A stretch of 64,000 nt of DNA from Triplophysa rosa (Eukaryota; Chordata; Actinopteri; Cypriniformes; Nemacheilidae): positions 22,083,245-22,147,244 of the forward strand of contig NC_079898.1 in NCBI RefSeq assembly GCF_024868665.1, written 5' to 3'. Position 1 is the first letter of the stretch. Each line of letters opens with the position of its first letter. The notes beneath the pieces were generated by a model. It was not told the origin of the DNA, ran no database searches, and saw only the letters and a list, made by a program, of their open reading frames with translations. Shown here one piece after another: positions 37,199 to 48,900 of this stretch. A program made the translations under genes and the position numbers.

Positions 37199-37910
37199 CC
37201 GGACTGGACGCCGGCTGGACCACCGGACTGGACGCCGGCTGGACCACCGGACTGGACGCCGGCTGCTGCACCGGACTGGACGCTGGCTGCACCGGACTGG
37301 ACACAAGACTGGACACAAGACTGGACACAAGACTGGACACCGGACTGGACGCTGGCTGCACCGGCCGGGTTGGAGTCCACGCTGCCCGCCGTTGCCTCTT
37401 CTTCTTCCGCCGAGCCACCTGGCTGGTGGTCGGGTGATGGAAGGAGGTATACGGAACGGCTGGCTCTGGCTGGGACTCCTCGGAGGTGGTTTCCCAGGAC
37501 GCTCGCCTGCCCCGCTTGCCCACGAGGCTGGTGGACGGTGGAGAGGCTGCCGAGAGTGAGGGGGATGGCATGGCGATGCCCACAACCCCGATCTGCAAGG
37601 GACCATCCTCGGGGATAGCCACCAGTCCCGTGAGAGGCTCCGCCATGGACATTCCCCTGGGCTCCTCACGATTCATCGCGAGTTCGACCTGGTCCGCGAA
37701 GCCCAGGTGTCTCAACCGGCGCATCTCAACTGGCTCGAAAGGTTCATCGAGGCAGCTGTTGAAGATTACCTTCAACTCTGCCTCGGTGAACCCCGAGTAG
37801 CGCGCGGTGGACAGGAAGTCCATGGCGAAGTCCTTCACAGGGGTCCCCCTCTGGCGGAAGCCGAACAGGACGTGAGCCTGGCGGCTCCTGTACGCCTCGT
37901 CCGACTCCAT
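37047..37910 (-). CDS. gag-like protein of the LTR element
   Basis: Frame of 287 codons starting 32 bp inside the 5' LTR border. Residues about 1-90 have the look of a Ty3/gypsy-type Gag capsid segment (FGFRQRGTPVKDFAMDFLS, then a helix-rich stretch with FNSCLDEPFEPVEM). A basic patch (RRKKKRQRR, about 166-174) follows, then low-complexity Pro/Ser/Gln/Val repeats. No zinc knuckle. The frame ends at a TAG (37047-37049) inside a 12-bp repeat unit; this unit differs from its neighbours by the single base that makes the stop, so the break is probably secondary and the frame stays open beyond it through the 33-bp repeats. Whether it is expressed is unknown. Confidence 0.6.
   Translation of the reverse strand: MESDEAYRSRQAHVLFGFRQRGTPVKDFAMDFLSTARYSGFTEAELKVIFNSCLDEPFEPVEMRRLRHLGFADQVELAMNREEPRGMSMAEPLTGLVAIPEDGPLQIGVVGIAMPSPSLSAASPPSTSLVGKRGRRASWETTSEESQPEPAVPYTSFHHPTTSQVARRKKKRQRRAAWTPTRPVQPASSPVSSLVSSLVSSLVSSPVQPASSPVQQPASSPVVQPASSPVVQPASSPVIQSGVQSGVQSGVQSGVQSGVQSGVQSGVQSGVQSGVQSGVQSGVQSSV
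37199..37370. repeat. degenerate Pro/Ser/Gln-coding repeats of the gag tail
   Basis: Mixed units such as ACCGGACTGGACGCCGGCTG (three copies, 37198-37262) and ACAAGACTGGAC (37310-37345), all built from the same GGACTGGAC core. Confidence 0.7.
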
Positions 37911-37942
37911 GCCTGCTGGGTTCGGTGGTGGCTCGTGTATTC

Positions 37943-38518
37943 TGTCACGGCTGGCGTGAAAGAACCCAGATGCAGGCAGGCAGTGAAGGGGTTAACAAAC
38001 AAGACTTTTATTACCAACAAAAACAGAACCAAAACACCCACGAGGGGGTAAACAAAACGGTAACAAAATAATAAACAAACAACAGGACCTAGGCTAAACT
38101 AACACTAAACTAGACAATACTTGACAAACGGCTAAACTAAACACTTACTAGGACAGGGTATTCACAGCAACACACCAGAACACTGGACACAGTGAACATG
38201 GAGCGTAGGGATGACATCAAACGGTGAGCACAACAAACGTAATACACGCAATACACAAGCACAAGACAAAGAAACAAGAGGGTATTTAAAGGAAAGACAA
38301 ACGATGGATAACGACACGGGGCAGGTGTGGGAAATCAAACACTCAGGGAAAGATAACAAGGAAACGAGATGGCGGGGCCAATGACAAGACACTGGAGAGA
38401 ACGTATATTATTGTCAAAAGGACAATAATATGTTTCTCTCCACACATAACCAAAGGCTTTGTCATGACTCTGCTACAGGACCAAGAAAAACATGACTAAA
38501 TGAAGCAGAGCCATGACA
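37943..38518 (-). repeat. 5' LTR (complete, 576 bp)
   Basis: Runs TGTCATGGCTCTGC... to ...CCAGCCGTGACA on the minus strand, with a TATA-like box near 38285 and AATAAA at 38007-38012. The part 37943-38219 is about 95 percent identical by eye to 36387-36670. Near its 5' end it carries a perfect hairpin (38405-38431). Confidence 0.75.
38405..38431. repeat. 11-bp perfect hairpin in the LTR
   Basis: ATATTATTGTC, a 5-base loop AAAAG, then GACAATAATAT. It lies near the outer end of the 5' LTR, upstream of its TATA-like box. Confidence 0.7.
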
Positions 38519-41381
38519 TGTTCTTTTATATTTGTGCGTTTTTTGTAGAAAAGTTTGATTCTGGGTCAACGTGAACAGTGGCTAAACCAAGCATGTGTTT
38601 TTTCATTGGTTGATGAATATTGGTGGGACTTTAGCAGTGGTGGTGTTCCACAACAGAACACAAGGGACATTATGGCATCGTGGTGAAGAGTCTGAAGTGA
38701 GTCACAGCTGAGAATGGCTCACAGACTCATTGATTCTCTGTCTCAGAAACAGCTGTTCAGAAAGCAGCTGGGTGGGGGGGTTACATGGTAATGTGGAGAC
38801 AGTCACACTAATAAAGCCAACACAAACACAATCCTGAAAAATGTGTCTCATTATTCATCAGTGTGTTAAGGGCCTTGTGTAAACAAAGTAATGACCAGGG
38901 GAGTCAGATGGTCAGGTGAGATGATGATTTCAAAGTCATGGATTCATATGAAAGGGCATTCAGACATGTAGGTTACAAATATCACAAGAAATCGCACATA
39001 TACTAAAGATTTGTTGACGATATATTGGAGATTTGTAGTGGTATGTGTAGCTTTTTCTGTCAATATTGAATCATTTTCTTTTGGATGCACTGTGTATGTT
39101 GTGTATTTTATATAAACATTTCATTGTTTAATAAATCATAAATATAGTTTTTATTTGATTTGTGATTTTTATATAAAATAAAGTAAATTGTTATTACATG
39201 TCTTACAGGATCATATAATTAACAATGCAATATTTCTTACAAAGCAATTTGGATTTAAACATTTACAAGTTATGAAACACATTTCTTTTGATCATTCAGT
39301 AAAATGATATTCTGGTGCGATAAAGTCCAAGATTGCGCTATAACAGCAGCTGTGTCCTTCTTCAACTAAAGCTATTTCAAACATTATTTGAATTATTGTA
39401 TAACTATTAACCATGCAATTTGTTAAAAGGTAATTAAGTAATAAATCAATCAATTCCTGTCACGCTATTCATGGAAAAAAGAACAAGCACCAAAAAAAGA
39501 CGCTTCCCTCATCCACACAAATTGCAACCATAAATGAAATGTCATCATTACACGTCACTACAATATCCATGTGATTCGTCAAGTGTACCTCCGTACCGAG
39601 CGCCCCTCGGAGTGTCCTGTGTCCTAATGTGTTGTGGGGGCTCTAATGAGTGGGTGGGAGGGTCAGGCAGTGCGACAAATAAGGACACGGTTCCTGCACG
39701 AGGTTTCATTCTCACTTTTTATGTGCAAGTGTGCTTTAGATCCACAGATGTCTAAAATGCGCTAATTGTCCAAACAGGATTTATTTCTTGCGTGTGTTTG
39801 CGCTGGAATAATAAACTTTCTCAGCAAATGTAAGTAGCCGGTGTTTCTTTCGCTCTGCTCCGTGCGTTGGCTTGGGTGCTTTTGACTTTATTGATGATCG
39901 CAAACCATGTCTCCGCTATTATTTATAAGTGGTAATGTTCAAGTGAATGTCACGGGAGTTTAACACGCCACACCTGCTGTCGATCTCCGTGCGCTTAAAG
40001 GAGAGAGAGCGAGAGAACGTTCAGCATTGCTGATTTATGCTCATTTACGCAGAGAAATTGCAGGAAACGTTTGCTTTTCTCCATGCACATGATGATGAAC
40101 CGCACGCAAATTTCGGACAAGCTGCTGTTCGTAATATTACGAGTTAATATAAATCGCGAGTCAATTTTAAGTTTTAAGAAACTATTTGGAGATCGGTCAC
40201 AATGGGACAGTATCCCTATATCGGATACAGCTATGATCATATAAGTGATTGCTACTTTTTGTTTTATTGTTTAGAAGAAAGATTGAAGTGCAATCCAGCT
40301 GTTTTGGTTTAATATGCAACGCTGTATCAGATATTCAACATAGTGCATGTTTATTTCATGAAGCACCAACATGTAGCATGTTGATTTTTTCTGTGTTTTT
40401 TCTATATTAATAATGCTTATGGTTGACAAGTACAACGTAAATGGGTTTTTATTTATTTATGAATGTAAAATGTGCTTTAAATGTTTCATAACTTCAAATA
40501 ACCTTTTGCATAAATAATCTTTCATCTTGATACATTTGATTTTAATGCCAAATGTAGTCTTTTTATTAATGAAAATTTCAGGTAGGCTATAAAAATGAGA
40601 AAAGTTACACTTCAGGACATGACTGTCATATCCACATCTCTTTTTTTCCAGGCTCTTTTTTATTGTTATTTGTTATTTTATAGGGAAAACAAATGAAACT
40701 GCTGGTAAATTGTGATTTATGCTGTGCGTTTGACAGTTAAATTTAACTTGAGGTCCAAGTGCAGCAAAACTGCTTTACTGCACTTTTATGCGCGAAATAA
40801 TAGCTGCATTAATTTCACCTCCGTTGAAAATGATGTATGCAGAAGTGTTCAATTATTTATTGCAATTTGTTTGCCCTGTTACTTAAGAGCTCAATAACAA
40901 CAGTCAGCGATGGGTAACGGCTCATATTGGTTTACAGGAATCTGGCACAGGTTCCTCAGAAGTCCCTCACGCTGGAAACTTACTCTGGCCTGGAGTTTAT
41001 TCTGAGGGGCGAAATGTCACGCTTGACATTTTGTGTTAAAACATTTCAGAACGTAATTGAACTGCTAGACGAATTTTGCTAAACACAGTTTGTTCCTGTA
41101 CGTTCTATCAGATAAAGTGGTTCTTCCAAGTAAGCCGGTGTTGATATCAGTTTGGATATGGGACGTGAATACTAAACTTTATAAGGCCTGACTAACTCAA
41201 ACTTTGTTGTAAAAGTGCATTTAAACACTACAGAATTATGAATAATAATATAAAATGCCAAAAAGTCCAGTTAATACAGTGGGAAAGATATCCATTACAG
41301 TAAGGACCATAACAAGTGGTGTTGGGTTACCAAGAAGAGCATCAAAGAGTTTCGAAAAGTGACGTTGTTTTCTATTTGTAG
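38519..41381. other. intergenic, LTR element to col19a1
   Basis: No repeat or gene recognised. 39590-40050 is locally richer in CpG and could include the col19a1 promoter and a non-coding first exon, but no start site or donor could be fixed. Confidence 0.3.
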
Positions 41382-41506
41382 GTTTTCAAGAGGCCCTTTC
41401 TCATGTGCCAAAGACGACATGATTTACTTGCTCAGATGGACTGTTTTCCTGTGGATCGTAAATTCCGTCCCTTTTACTTCAGGAATGGCAGTGACTGAGA
41501 GAATAG
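41382..41506 (+). CDS. col19a1: col19a1 signal-peptide exon
   Basis: Acceptor tttgtag|GTTTTC, 37 nt of 5' UTR, ATG at 41419, donor AATAG|gtacgt. Codes for MIYLLRWTVFLWIVNSVPFT then SGMAVTERI and one base. The hydrophobic core suits a cleavable signal peptide. An acceptor upstream implies at least one earlier non-coding exon. Confidence 0.85.
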
Positions 41507-44500
41507 GTACGTTCAGTATGCTGTCACCAACTGTTCTTGTGTGACACACCACATTTACTCACAGCTTTCTGTTTACAAACATTTTGATGAGAACCAATTA
41601 CATCTTGTTTTTTTATCGCACATGCTCTTTCTGTAAGAGCCATACGGTTTCCCACTGTAGTTTGTGTAAGTCTTAGCACACAAGAGGTCGAAGTTCACTT
41701 CAATGCCTTGCTGCCCAGATATCCCAGGATGCCGAGCTGTTGTCATCACCTTTAATTAGCACGCTGTTTTAGGTCTCTTCTTTGGAATCTTTGTATGCAA
41801 ATGAATTGTTTGCGATGAAAGCCGTCTTGCTTTAATTTAGGAAGTGTGGACTCTTGGAGTGCTGTTTATTTGTGCCTACTGGGAAATAGTGTGAAGCCCT
41901 TGACCTGGGTGGCAAACATGCGCCGTGGTGTTGCGTGTCCAGCAGAACTGCTTTATTGGCCCCATTCAGATTAACCTCAAGTGATTAAGAAATATTCCTG
42001 CCGTGTAAATGCCCACCGATGAGGGTCCTGTATCGAATAAGGGGACAGCTAAGCAATATTTTTGCCAGCTGTGTGAATTGCTATCTCCCGTGATACAAAC
42101 TGTGTGAGTCTGACAGCCAGGAAGAGATTTAGAGAGGATTTACAGCATGTGTCCCCTCTCCTTGCCAACAGATGTGCTGAATTTTTGGAATTTCCTCTTA
42201 ATGCTGTTTTGTGGGTGTGAATGTAGATATGTTTGTTTATATTCTGGTGTGGGTGTGCATGTGTTTGTGGGTAGGTGTGTGTTTGTGTATTTAGTCTATG
42301 TACATGTGGCATCTTTTTCCATTTTGTAGATTTGTCGTTGATGAAGCAAAATTCATCCTTCAACAATATCAGAATGCAAACGTCATGCAGGGGAAAGCGG
42401 GATTCGTTGACAGTTACAAGGGTTTTGATTCAAAAGTCCACACAATTGCTACGTTTGTTTTTATTTTGGCAATGGGTACAGTACTTTAAAACTTAGAATA
42501 TGTTTGTGAGTTCTGTCCTCTAAACTGAAATTACAATATCATATTTTTTCGAAACAGCACTGAACACAATAAAAACACAATAAAAAACACACTGGGATAC
42601 CCCAAAATGAAACAGCATTAATAATCCACTCACCTCATGTCATTTCAAACCAGTATGACTTTGAAGAAATTTTGAAGAATGTTGGTGACCAAACAACACT
42701 AGACCCCATTGACTTTCACAGTATGGACACAAACCCAGAAACTGACGCAAATAAATGACATGAGGGTGAATAAACAAGGACAGAATTTTTAAGGCGAGAT
42801 AAAGTATATAATGTACAATATAGGCTTTTTTCAAGGCAGTAATAAACATCTGTTTCATAGTCAAAATTGTTAAGTGTCTGTACAGTACATTCAAAAATAA
42901 AAAAGTGATGTCAACCAGTCCTGCTTTTCGCTATACTAAACAAGATAAACACTTTATGAACTTTCACATCATTCATGCATTGTATTTGTCTCCTGTGCAG
43001 ATCATGCATGTCCATCCATAAAGCTGGAGGAGAAATGGTATACCAGCTTGAGCATTCACAAAGAGTTTACAGGTACAGACCAGAAATACTTCAATCTCCA
43101 TCTGAAAATCTCATGAATCAAGCAGCCCTCGTCCACCTCTACTGCTGTAAAACATCCATTCGGCTGTTTAAAACATCACTAATGTCACGCACGGCTGAAA
43201 CCGACAGAGCGGTTTACAAAGCTAGATTTGCATTTCCTGAAGAAAACACCAGTGTTGGGTGTAACTAGTTACTAAGTAATTAGTTACTGTAATTTAATTA
43301 CTTTTCCCTTGAAAAAGTAAAGTAAGGGATTACTCTTATTTTTTCTGTAATTTAATTACAGTTACTTCTGACATAATTAAACTAAATACTTTGTGTAATA
43401 TATGTGTGTGCAATAATGGAATTGACATCAAAATTCAAAGTCTAACGTTAAAATCCGTGCTTTAATGTATAATTCTCACATTTGTAATACTTTGGTCAGT
43501 AAATAAGAGTACTTTATGTAGTTTATATTATTTATTTGAATGAATTAAAAGAGCCGTTTCATGCCTATCCTTGAATCACTTAACTAATCAAGGTTGATAT
43601 AGGATATAGAAAGTAATTAGTAATAAGTAACTAAATACTTTTTGGAGAGAGTAATTTGTACAGTAATCTAATTACACTATTGAATATGTAATTAGTAACT
43701 AGTAATTAATTACTTTTTCAGAGTAACTTACCCAACACTGGTGGCAGCTAATGAATAATGGTAAAGGTGTGGGTGGGCTGAGGTTTTAGGTTTTTAAAGA
43801 CAAGACCAATGACAAACCGGTACGTGAAACAGCAATGACATCACTGTAGGTTATATTAGAATGCTGGACATTCTGTCACTGTAAGTTTGGATTTTCATAC
43901 TTTAAACTTTGATTTCTTAAAAAGTTTGGAATTAATGAATTATTGAAATGGTTTGAAAAACCTACCATGTCTTGCCAGTGCTGTAGTGTGATTTCAACAA
44001 TTTGTGTAAGACATTTTAAACACTTCTTGAGAGGTTATTTACCCTGAATCTAACATGTGGATCGGCTAGAAATCTCAACGTTATGGATGCTGTACATTTA
44101 TTCTGATAAAATAAACACAGTGACACTGTGCACTGTAAGTCACTTTGTATAAAAGCATCTGTCAAATGCATAGAAATCTAACAAAGGCATGTTTTTCCTC
44201 TCCCATTTACAGGATTCGATTTAGCCGAGAAGTTTCTTCTTAGAAAAGGCACAGTGACGGAAAACAGACCGTTGTTTAGACTGGGGAGCAAACCCCTTTT
44301 TAAACCCACAGAGTAAGTGCTTCGAATGTTGATTTGAGTTTGATATTGTGCCATTTCTTCACTCGCACGACACGCAGAGGGCCGCTTTGTCTGCAAACAA
44401 TGTAGAGCTATCCGAGTTAAAAGTTACAGAAGCAAATGTGCACGTCCATATGGATGTTTACGTAGCTTTGACGTGAGCAACGATGTGTAGAATCTTCTGG

Positions 44501-45903
44501 CATCTGGAGAGCCGAAAGTAGGACAGTTTTTTTTGTAGGATCTATGCTGTGATGAGCACATTATTATGGTAGTTTGAATTAATGCCCAGATCCACATATT
44601 GCGAGTTCTGGAAGCTTTGCTTTAGCTTGTCTGACAGCTTCTCATATAAATCTTTGTGAGGCCGGTATAAGCATGAGACACATCGCCAGACAAATGCATT
44701 TGACCGACCAATCCCTGCGCTTTGCACGAGCAAGACCTGAAAAAATGCCAGACTCTTATTGGGTTTCTGCAACCTGTATTTTCTCATGGTGTAAGCTTGC
44801 TTACACTTCAGCGGATATCCGGAAGAAAAACCTGAGAGAAGCCGGGTTTACTTTTAACGGTGTGTTGACACGCGATGACCCAGATATCACGAGCTATAGC
44901 CGAGATAATTCCTCTCGCATTGGCTAATAAGGATAAACTGTGAGGTGAGCCGTGAGACATGTTGAATAATTCGAACAGAATTAATTTGCAGACCGTGGGC
45001 AGCGGGCTTGACCAAGGAGAAAGATAGGTTACTATAATGGAGTGCCATCTAGTAGAGAAATCAAGCAGTAATGGGGAATCATGTCCTGTATATTAATTGC
45101 CTTGAAATGACTCTATAACTTACACCTCAAGCTTAAAGATTGGTTGTAGGTGTGTTTAATCATTGCTGTATCATGCGTATTATTGCCTTAGATGGTTAAA
45201 GTTGTATCTGACTCCATATTGTGTAGTGTCAAGGTCACCTGTTCCAACCAAAGAACCTTTTTATTTAGAGTACATCTTTCATGAACTCTTTGTATTTTAT
45301 TGAAACAATTTTACTCCTCATTGTTTTATTATAATGAGCCACTTTGGGTGTACGTTTACACAGGTTTTACCACAGGACAAGGGGGTTTAGAATTGCTTGC
45401 ACAGTATCTCCTTTTGGCTTATAGCTGTCTATGCTTTTCAAAATAAAGGAGACAACGTATTCAGAGAATCTTTGGTTGTCAAACTTGGTGGAACATGTTC
45501 AAACAGTATAACAATGAGCTACACCTGCAATTTATTTTCTTTGCACACCTGTGTAACCTCTCTTGTGTGTGTGTGTGTGTGTGTGCGTGCGTGTGTGCGT
45601 GCGTGCGTGTGTGTGTGTGTGTCTGTGCGTTCATGTTTGTATATCCCGGTGGGGACCTAAACCTGAATACACACCAACACATGGGGACTCGTGTCACCGT
45701 GGGGACCAAAATTGAGGTCCCCAGGGGCAAAAAAGCTAATAAATTGTACAGAACAATATTTTTTACAAATCTAAAAATGCTAAAAGTGTTCTATGATCTT
45801 TAGGTTTAGGGATAGGGTTAGGGATAGGGGATAGAATATACAGTTTGTACAGTATAAAAACATTACGCCTATGGACTGTCCCCACGGGGATAGTCAACCA
45901 AAG

Positions 45904-45950
<47 letters not shown>

Positions 45951-48900
45951 CCTTGATAGGAACAACACATCCACAAAAAATCACTTTGAAAAAGTCTAGC
46001 ATAATTTCATATGTAATACAAAATATTAAATATTTCTTATAATGCAATATAATAAAGACATATTTATTATTATATTTTTAAAGTCACCATGAAACGGAAG
46101 TTGCGATTGACCTCTTTTCCGTATCGTGACGTATATCCGAGCGAAACGGCTTCTGAAATTAGAAAAAAATGTAGGGCGGCCTGGAGGGGAGGGCTAAAAA
46201 TACCTGGCCATCGGACAATCAGTATAGTCCTACCCCTTTTTTGTTGCTTACGTCATGTGGTGAAGAGTTGTCGTTGAGAGTGGAAAGGGAGCTTAATGTT
46301 TTTGATTAAAGATTACAAGTGCAAATGAATAAAAAAAAAATAATGGTGTGCACGGCTAAATCATTTATAATAATCACTGCAACACTGTGTAAAACACTTT
46401 AAGAGCATGCACAAATACAGCCGCAGAAAAATGTAAGAAACCATTTCAAAATTATTTTCAGTTTTTCTGAATTCACTATTTATAGGTATGTGTTTAGGTA
46501 AAATGATCATTTTTGTTTCGTTCTGTTAACTACTTACAACTTTTCTACCAAATTTCAAATAAAAATATAGTTTCTATTTGCATTTATTTGCAGAAAATAA
46601 AAACAAGCGAAGCAGGTCAAAATAACAGAAAAGATGCTCTGTCTTTTTACAGACCTCAAATACTGCAAAGAAAACAAGTTTATATGTACTTTTAAGCAAT
46701 ATGTATTTAGGAAAAGTTCAAAAATCTATTTTTATGTGACAGCCTCGATTTTTATCACAGTTTTCATGTGTCTTGTCATGCTGTCAGTCTTTCACATTGC
46801 TGTTGGATGACTTTGTGTCACTCCTGATGTTTGATTTTGTTGAAATTCAACGGACACTGGACCGGAATGGCCACAATACATCTAGAAATGCTAATTAAAT
46901 GAAAACTAGAACGGTCTCCTAATTTTTCCTGCGACTGTATTTCCAAAGTTACCAAGAGCTATGGGAGTTTGTAGTCACACTGTATCCCAGTGTGAAAATA
47001 TACTCAAGTTGTACATTGCTTCATGTTTGTAGGTCATTTCTATTTTTATTTACTGTGCGTTTTAGTTTACCATGGTCGTTGGTTTATAGTCTAATTGATT
47101 ATTCACTGTTGTTGCAAACACACCTGCTGGTTTGGCCACAGAGATTTAGCACTCTGTGGACGTCTCTTGTACCTCCTTACTCTTCACCAGTGAAAAATAA
47201 CACTCGCTCATCTGCACAGGGAAAGGAAAGATATATTTAGCGTTTTTTCTACAACTGTAAACACACTGTTTGCTCCCCGGGACCCTGACAGGGCCATGGG
47301 TCAGATGATTTGCGATCTGTTGCTCTATCTAGCTCTTGGTGGTCACCGGCCTGCTGCGGGGTCCTCTCTACACTGCTCACACTGGCCCTCAACTATGAAT
47401 CTCCCTGGAGGTAGAATGCGGTTCTGGGGGTTGAGAATGCCAGGCTGTCTACCTCATGCAGACTTGTATACAGTTTTTCACCAGACCTCAATTAAGCTGA
47501 ACTCTGACAGGTGATGGCGTTAGTCAGCTGGATGTGTGTGCGGGGAGGGGGGGCGTCGAAAAGCCCCCTGCCCAAACTCTAAACCTCTTTCTCACTTTAC
47601 TCGCAGGAAACGGCAGTCTCATCGTCTAGTTGATGCAATCAAATTGAAATGGAAACCTGCACTCCCACAGATGCTTTTCCATTAGTTGTGTCACAAATGA
47701 CTCTGACAGATTAGGCTTAATACTAATTGTACGCTTTGTCTTAAAGGAACAATTCACCCAAAAATGGAAATACATTTACTCACTTTCACAGTATATTCAA
47801 ACTTTTTTGACCGTGAAACACAGAATGTTAGTGACTGAGAGCCTTGTGTTCACCTTGAAAATATAGCAATTCTAGAAACTTTCTTATTTTGCTGAATTAA
47901 AACTGTATGTTCAATGATTGTGTTAATGGAAGTGTTACATCCCATTATATTTGGCATATGGCCTCAGATGTGCCTATTTAACAGCTCAGTGATGAAGTGA
48001 ATTGATGTCATTGTGCTTGGGTTTGTGCGTTTTGTGACGTTTCACTCAGCAGTGGAGTCCAGTCTAATGGCTGGTCAATTTACTTATAATAAAACGAAAC
48101 GGAAAATGAAAAAATATATGAAACATGAGTGTCAGGATTTTTTTTTTTGGTGAACTGTTCCTTTAAGGGGGTTTAAAGAAAATACGCTTTAAAATCTTTG
48201 CCCATTTTACTAATTTTCTACCAATTGTCGTATACTGTATTACATCTGTAGTTTCCCATTAGCCTTCGGGCCACATTCCTTTTCATTTCTCTCTGTCTTT
48301 TGAGTTTTCTTTTTCTACAAACGCATTTGCTCTTGTCAGCATGAAAAGTCAGAGTATTTCAATTTAATAATGTGCATTTCTCCCACTGTGAAACACAGAC
48401 GGGCCTATAGCCTAGAGAGAAAAGAGCATGATGTAGCCTACTGTATTTAAGCAGAAACTCATTTTTAACCTGTCTCTTGTAAGTTTGATTTCTCTCTCTC
48501 TTCGGTCCTTTAAACTGCTCATAGGCTACATGAGATTTTCTCATTGTCAGTTTTGCTGATTGTGTTTAAGTAAATTAGCAAATACCGTACGAATGAAATA
48601 AAAAGTCGCAGTAATTCTTCCTGTAACACAGTGTTATGAGATTCACTTTTAAAGGCTAATATTATTGTTTTAGTGAATTTAATAACTTGACAGAAGCTCA
48701 AAAAGTATGTTATAGGCTATGAATGGTCTGAAGCTGACTCCTTAAGTTTAGAGAAATGCAATATTGTAATATTGTAATATTTCACGGAGTTCACACTTAT
48801 GGTGGAATCAGTTACTGAAACTAATAACACACATGTTAGTGCTAGCAATAAGATTAACAGTGCTAACACTTAGCTTAACTTTTATCAGCTATGAACTGTC

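Larger units (their letters stand above)
36387..38518 (-). mobile_element. gag-only LTR retrotransposon relic (truncated 3' LTR)
   Basis: The element begins TGTCACGGCTGG and ends GCAGAGCCATGACA, so its termini are the TGTCA...TGACA inverted ends typical of LTRs. It is flanked by the exact 5-bp direct repeat TGTTC (36382-36386 and 38519-38523). The right LTR (37943-38518) is complete. The left LTR (36387-36670) keeps only the R/U5 side, so a deletion removed U3 of the 3' LTR and anything between it and gag. Orientation is minus: TATA-like TTTAAATACC (38281-38290 region), then AATAAA (38007-38012, complement), then the gag frame. No pol, protease or integrase is present. No clean primer-binding site starting TGG was found next to the LTR. 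Confidence 0.75.

Noticed and set aside
36679..37380. Two further minus-strand frames through the minisatellites
   Set aside because: Units divisible by three keep all frames open; only the frame continuous with the Gag-like N-terminus is plausible.
45397..46047. Cys/Val- or His/Thr-rich frames
   Set aside because: Translations of the GT microsatellites.
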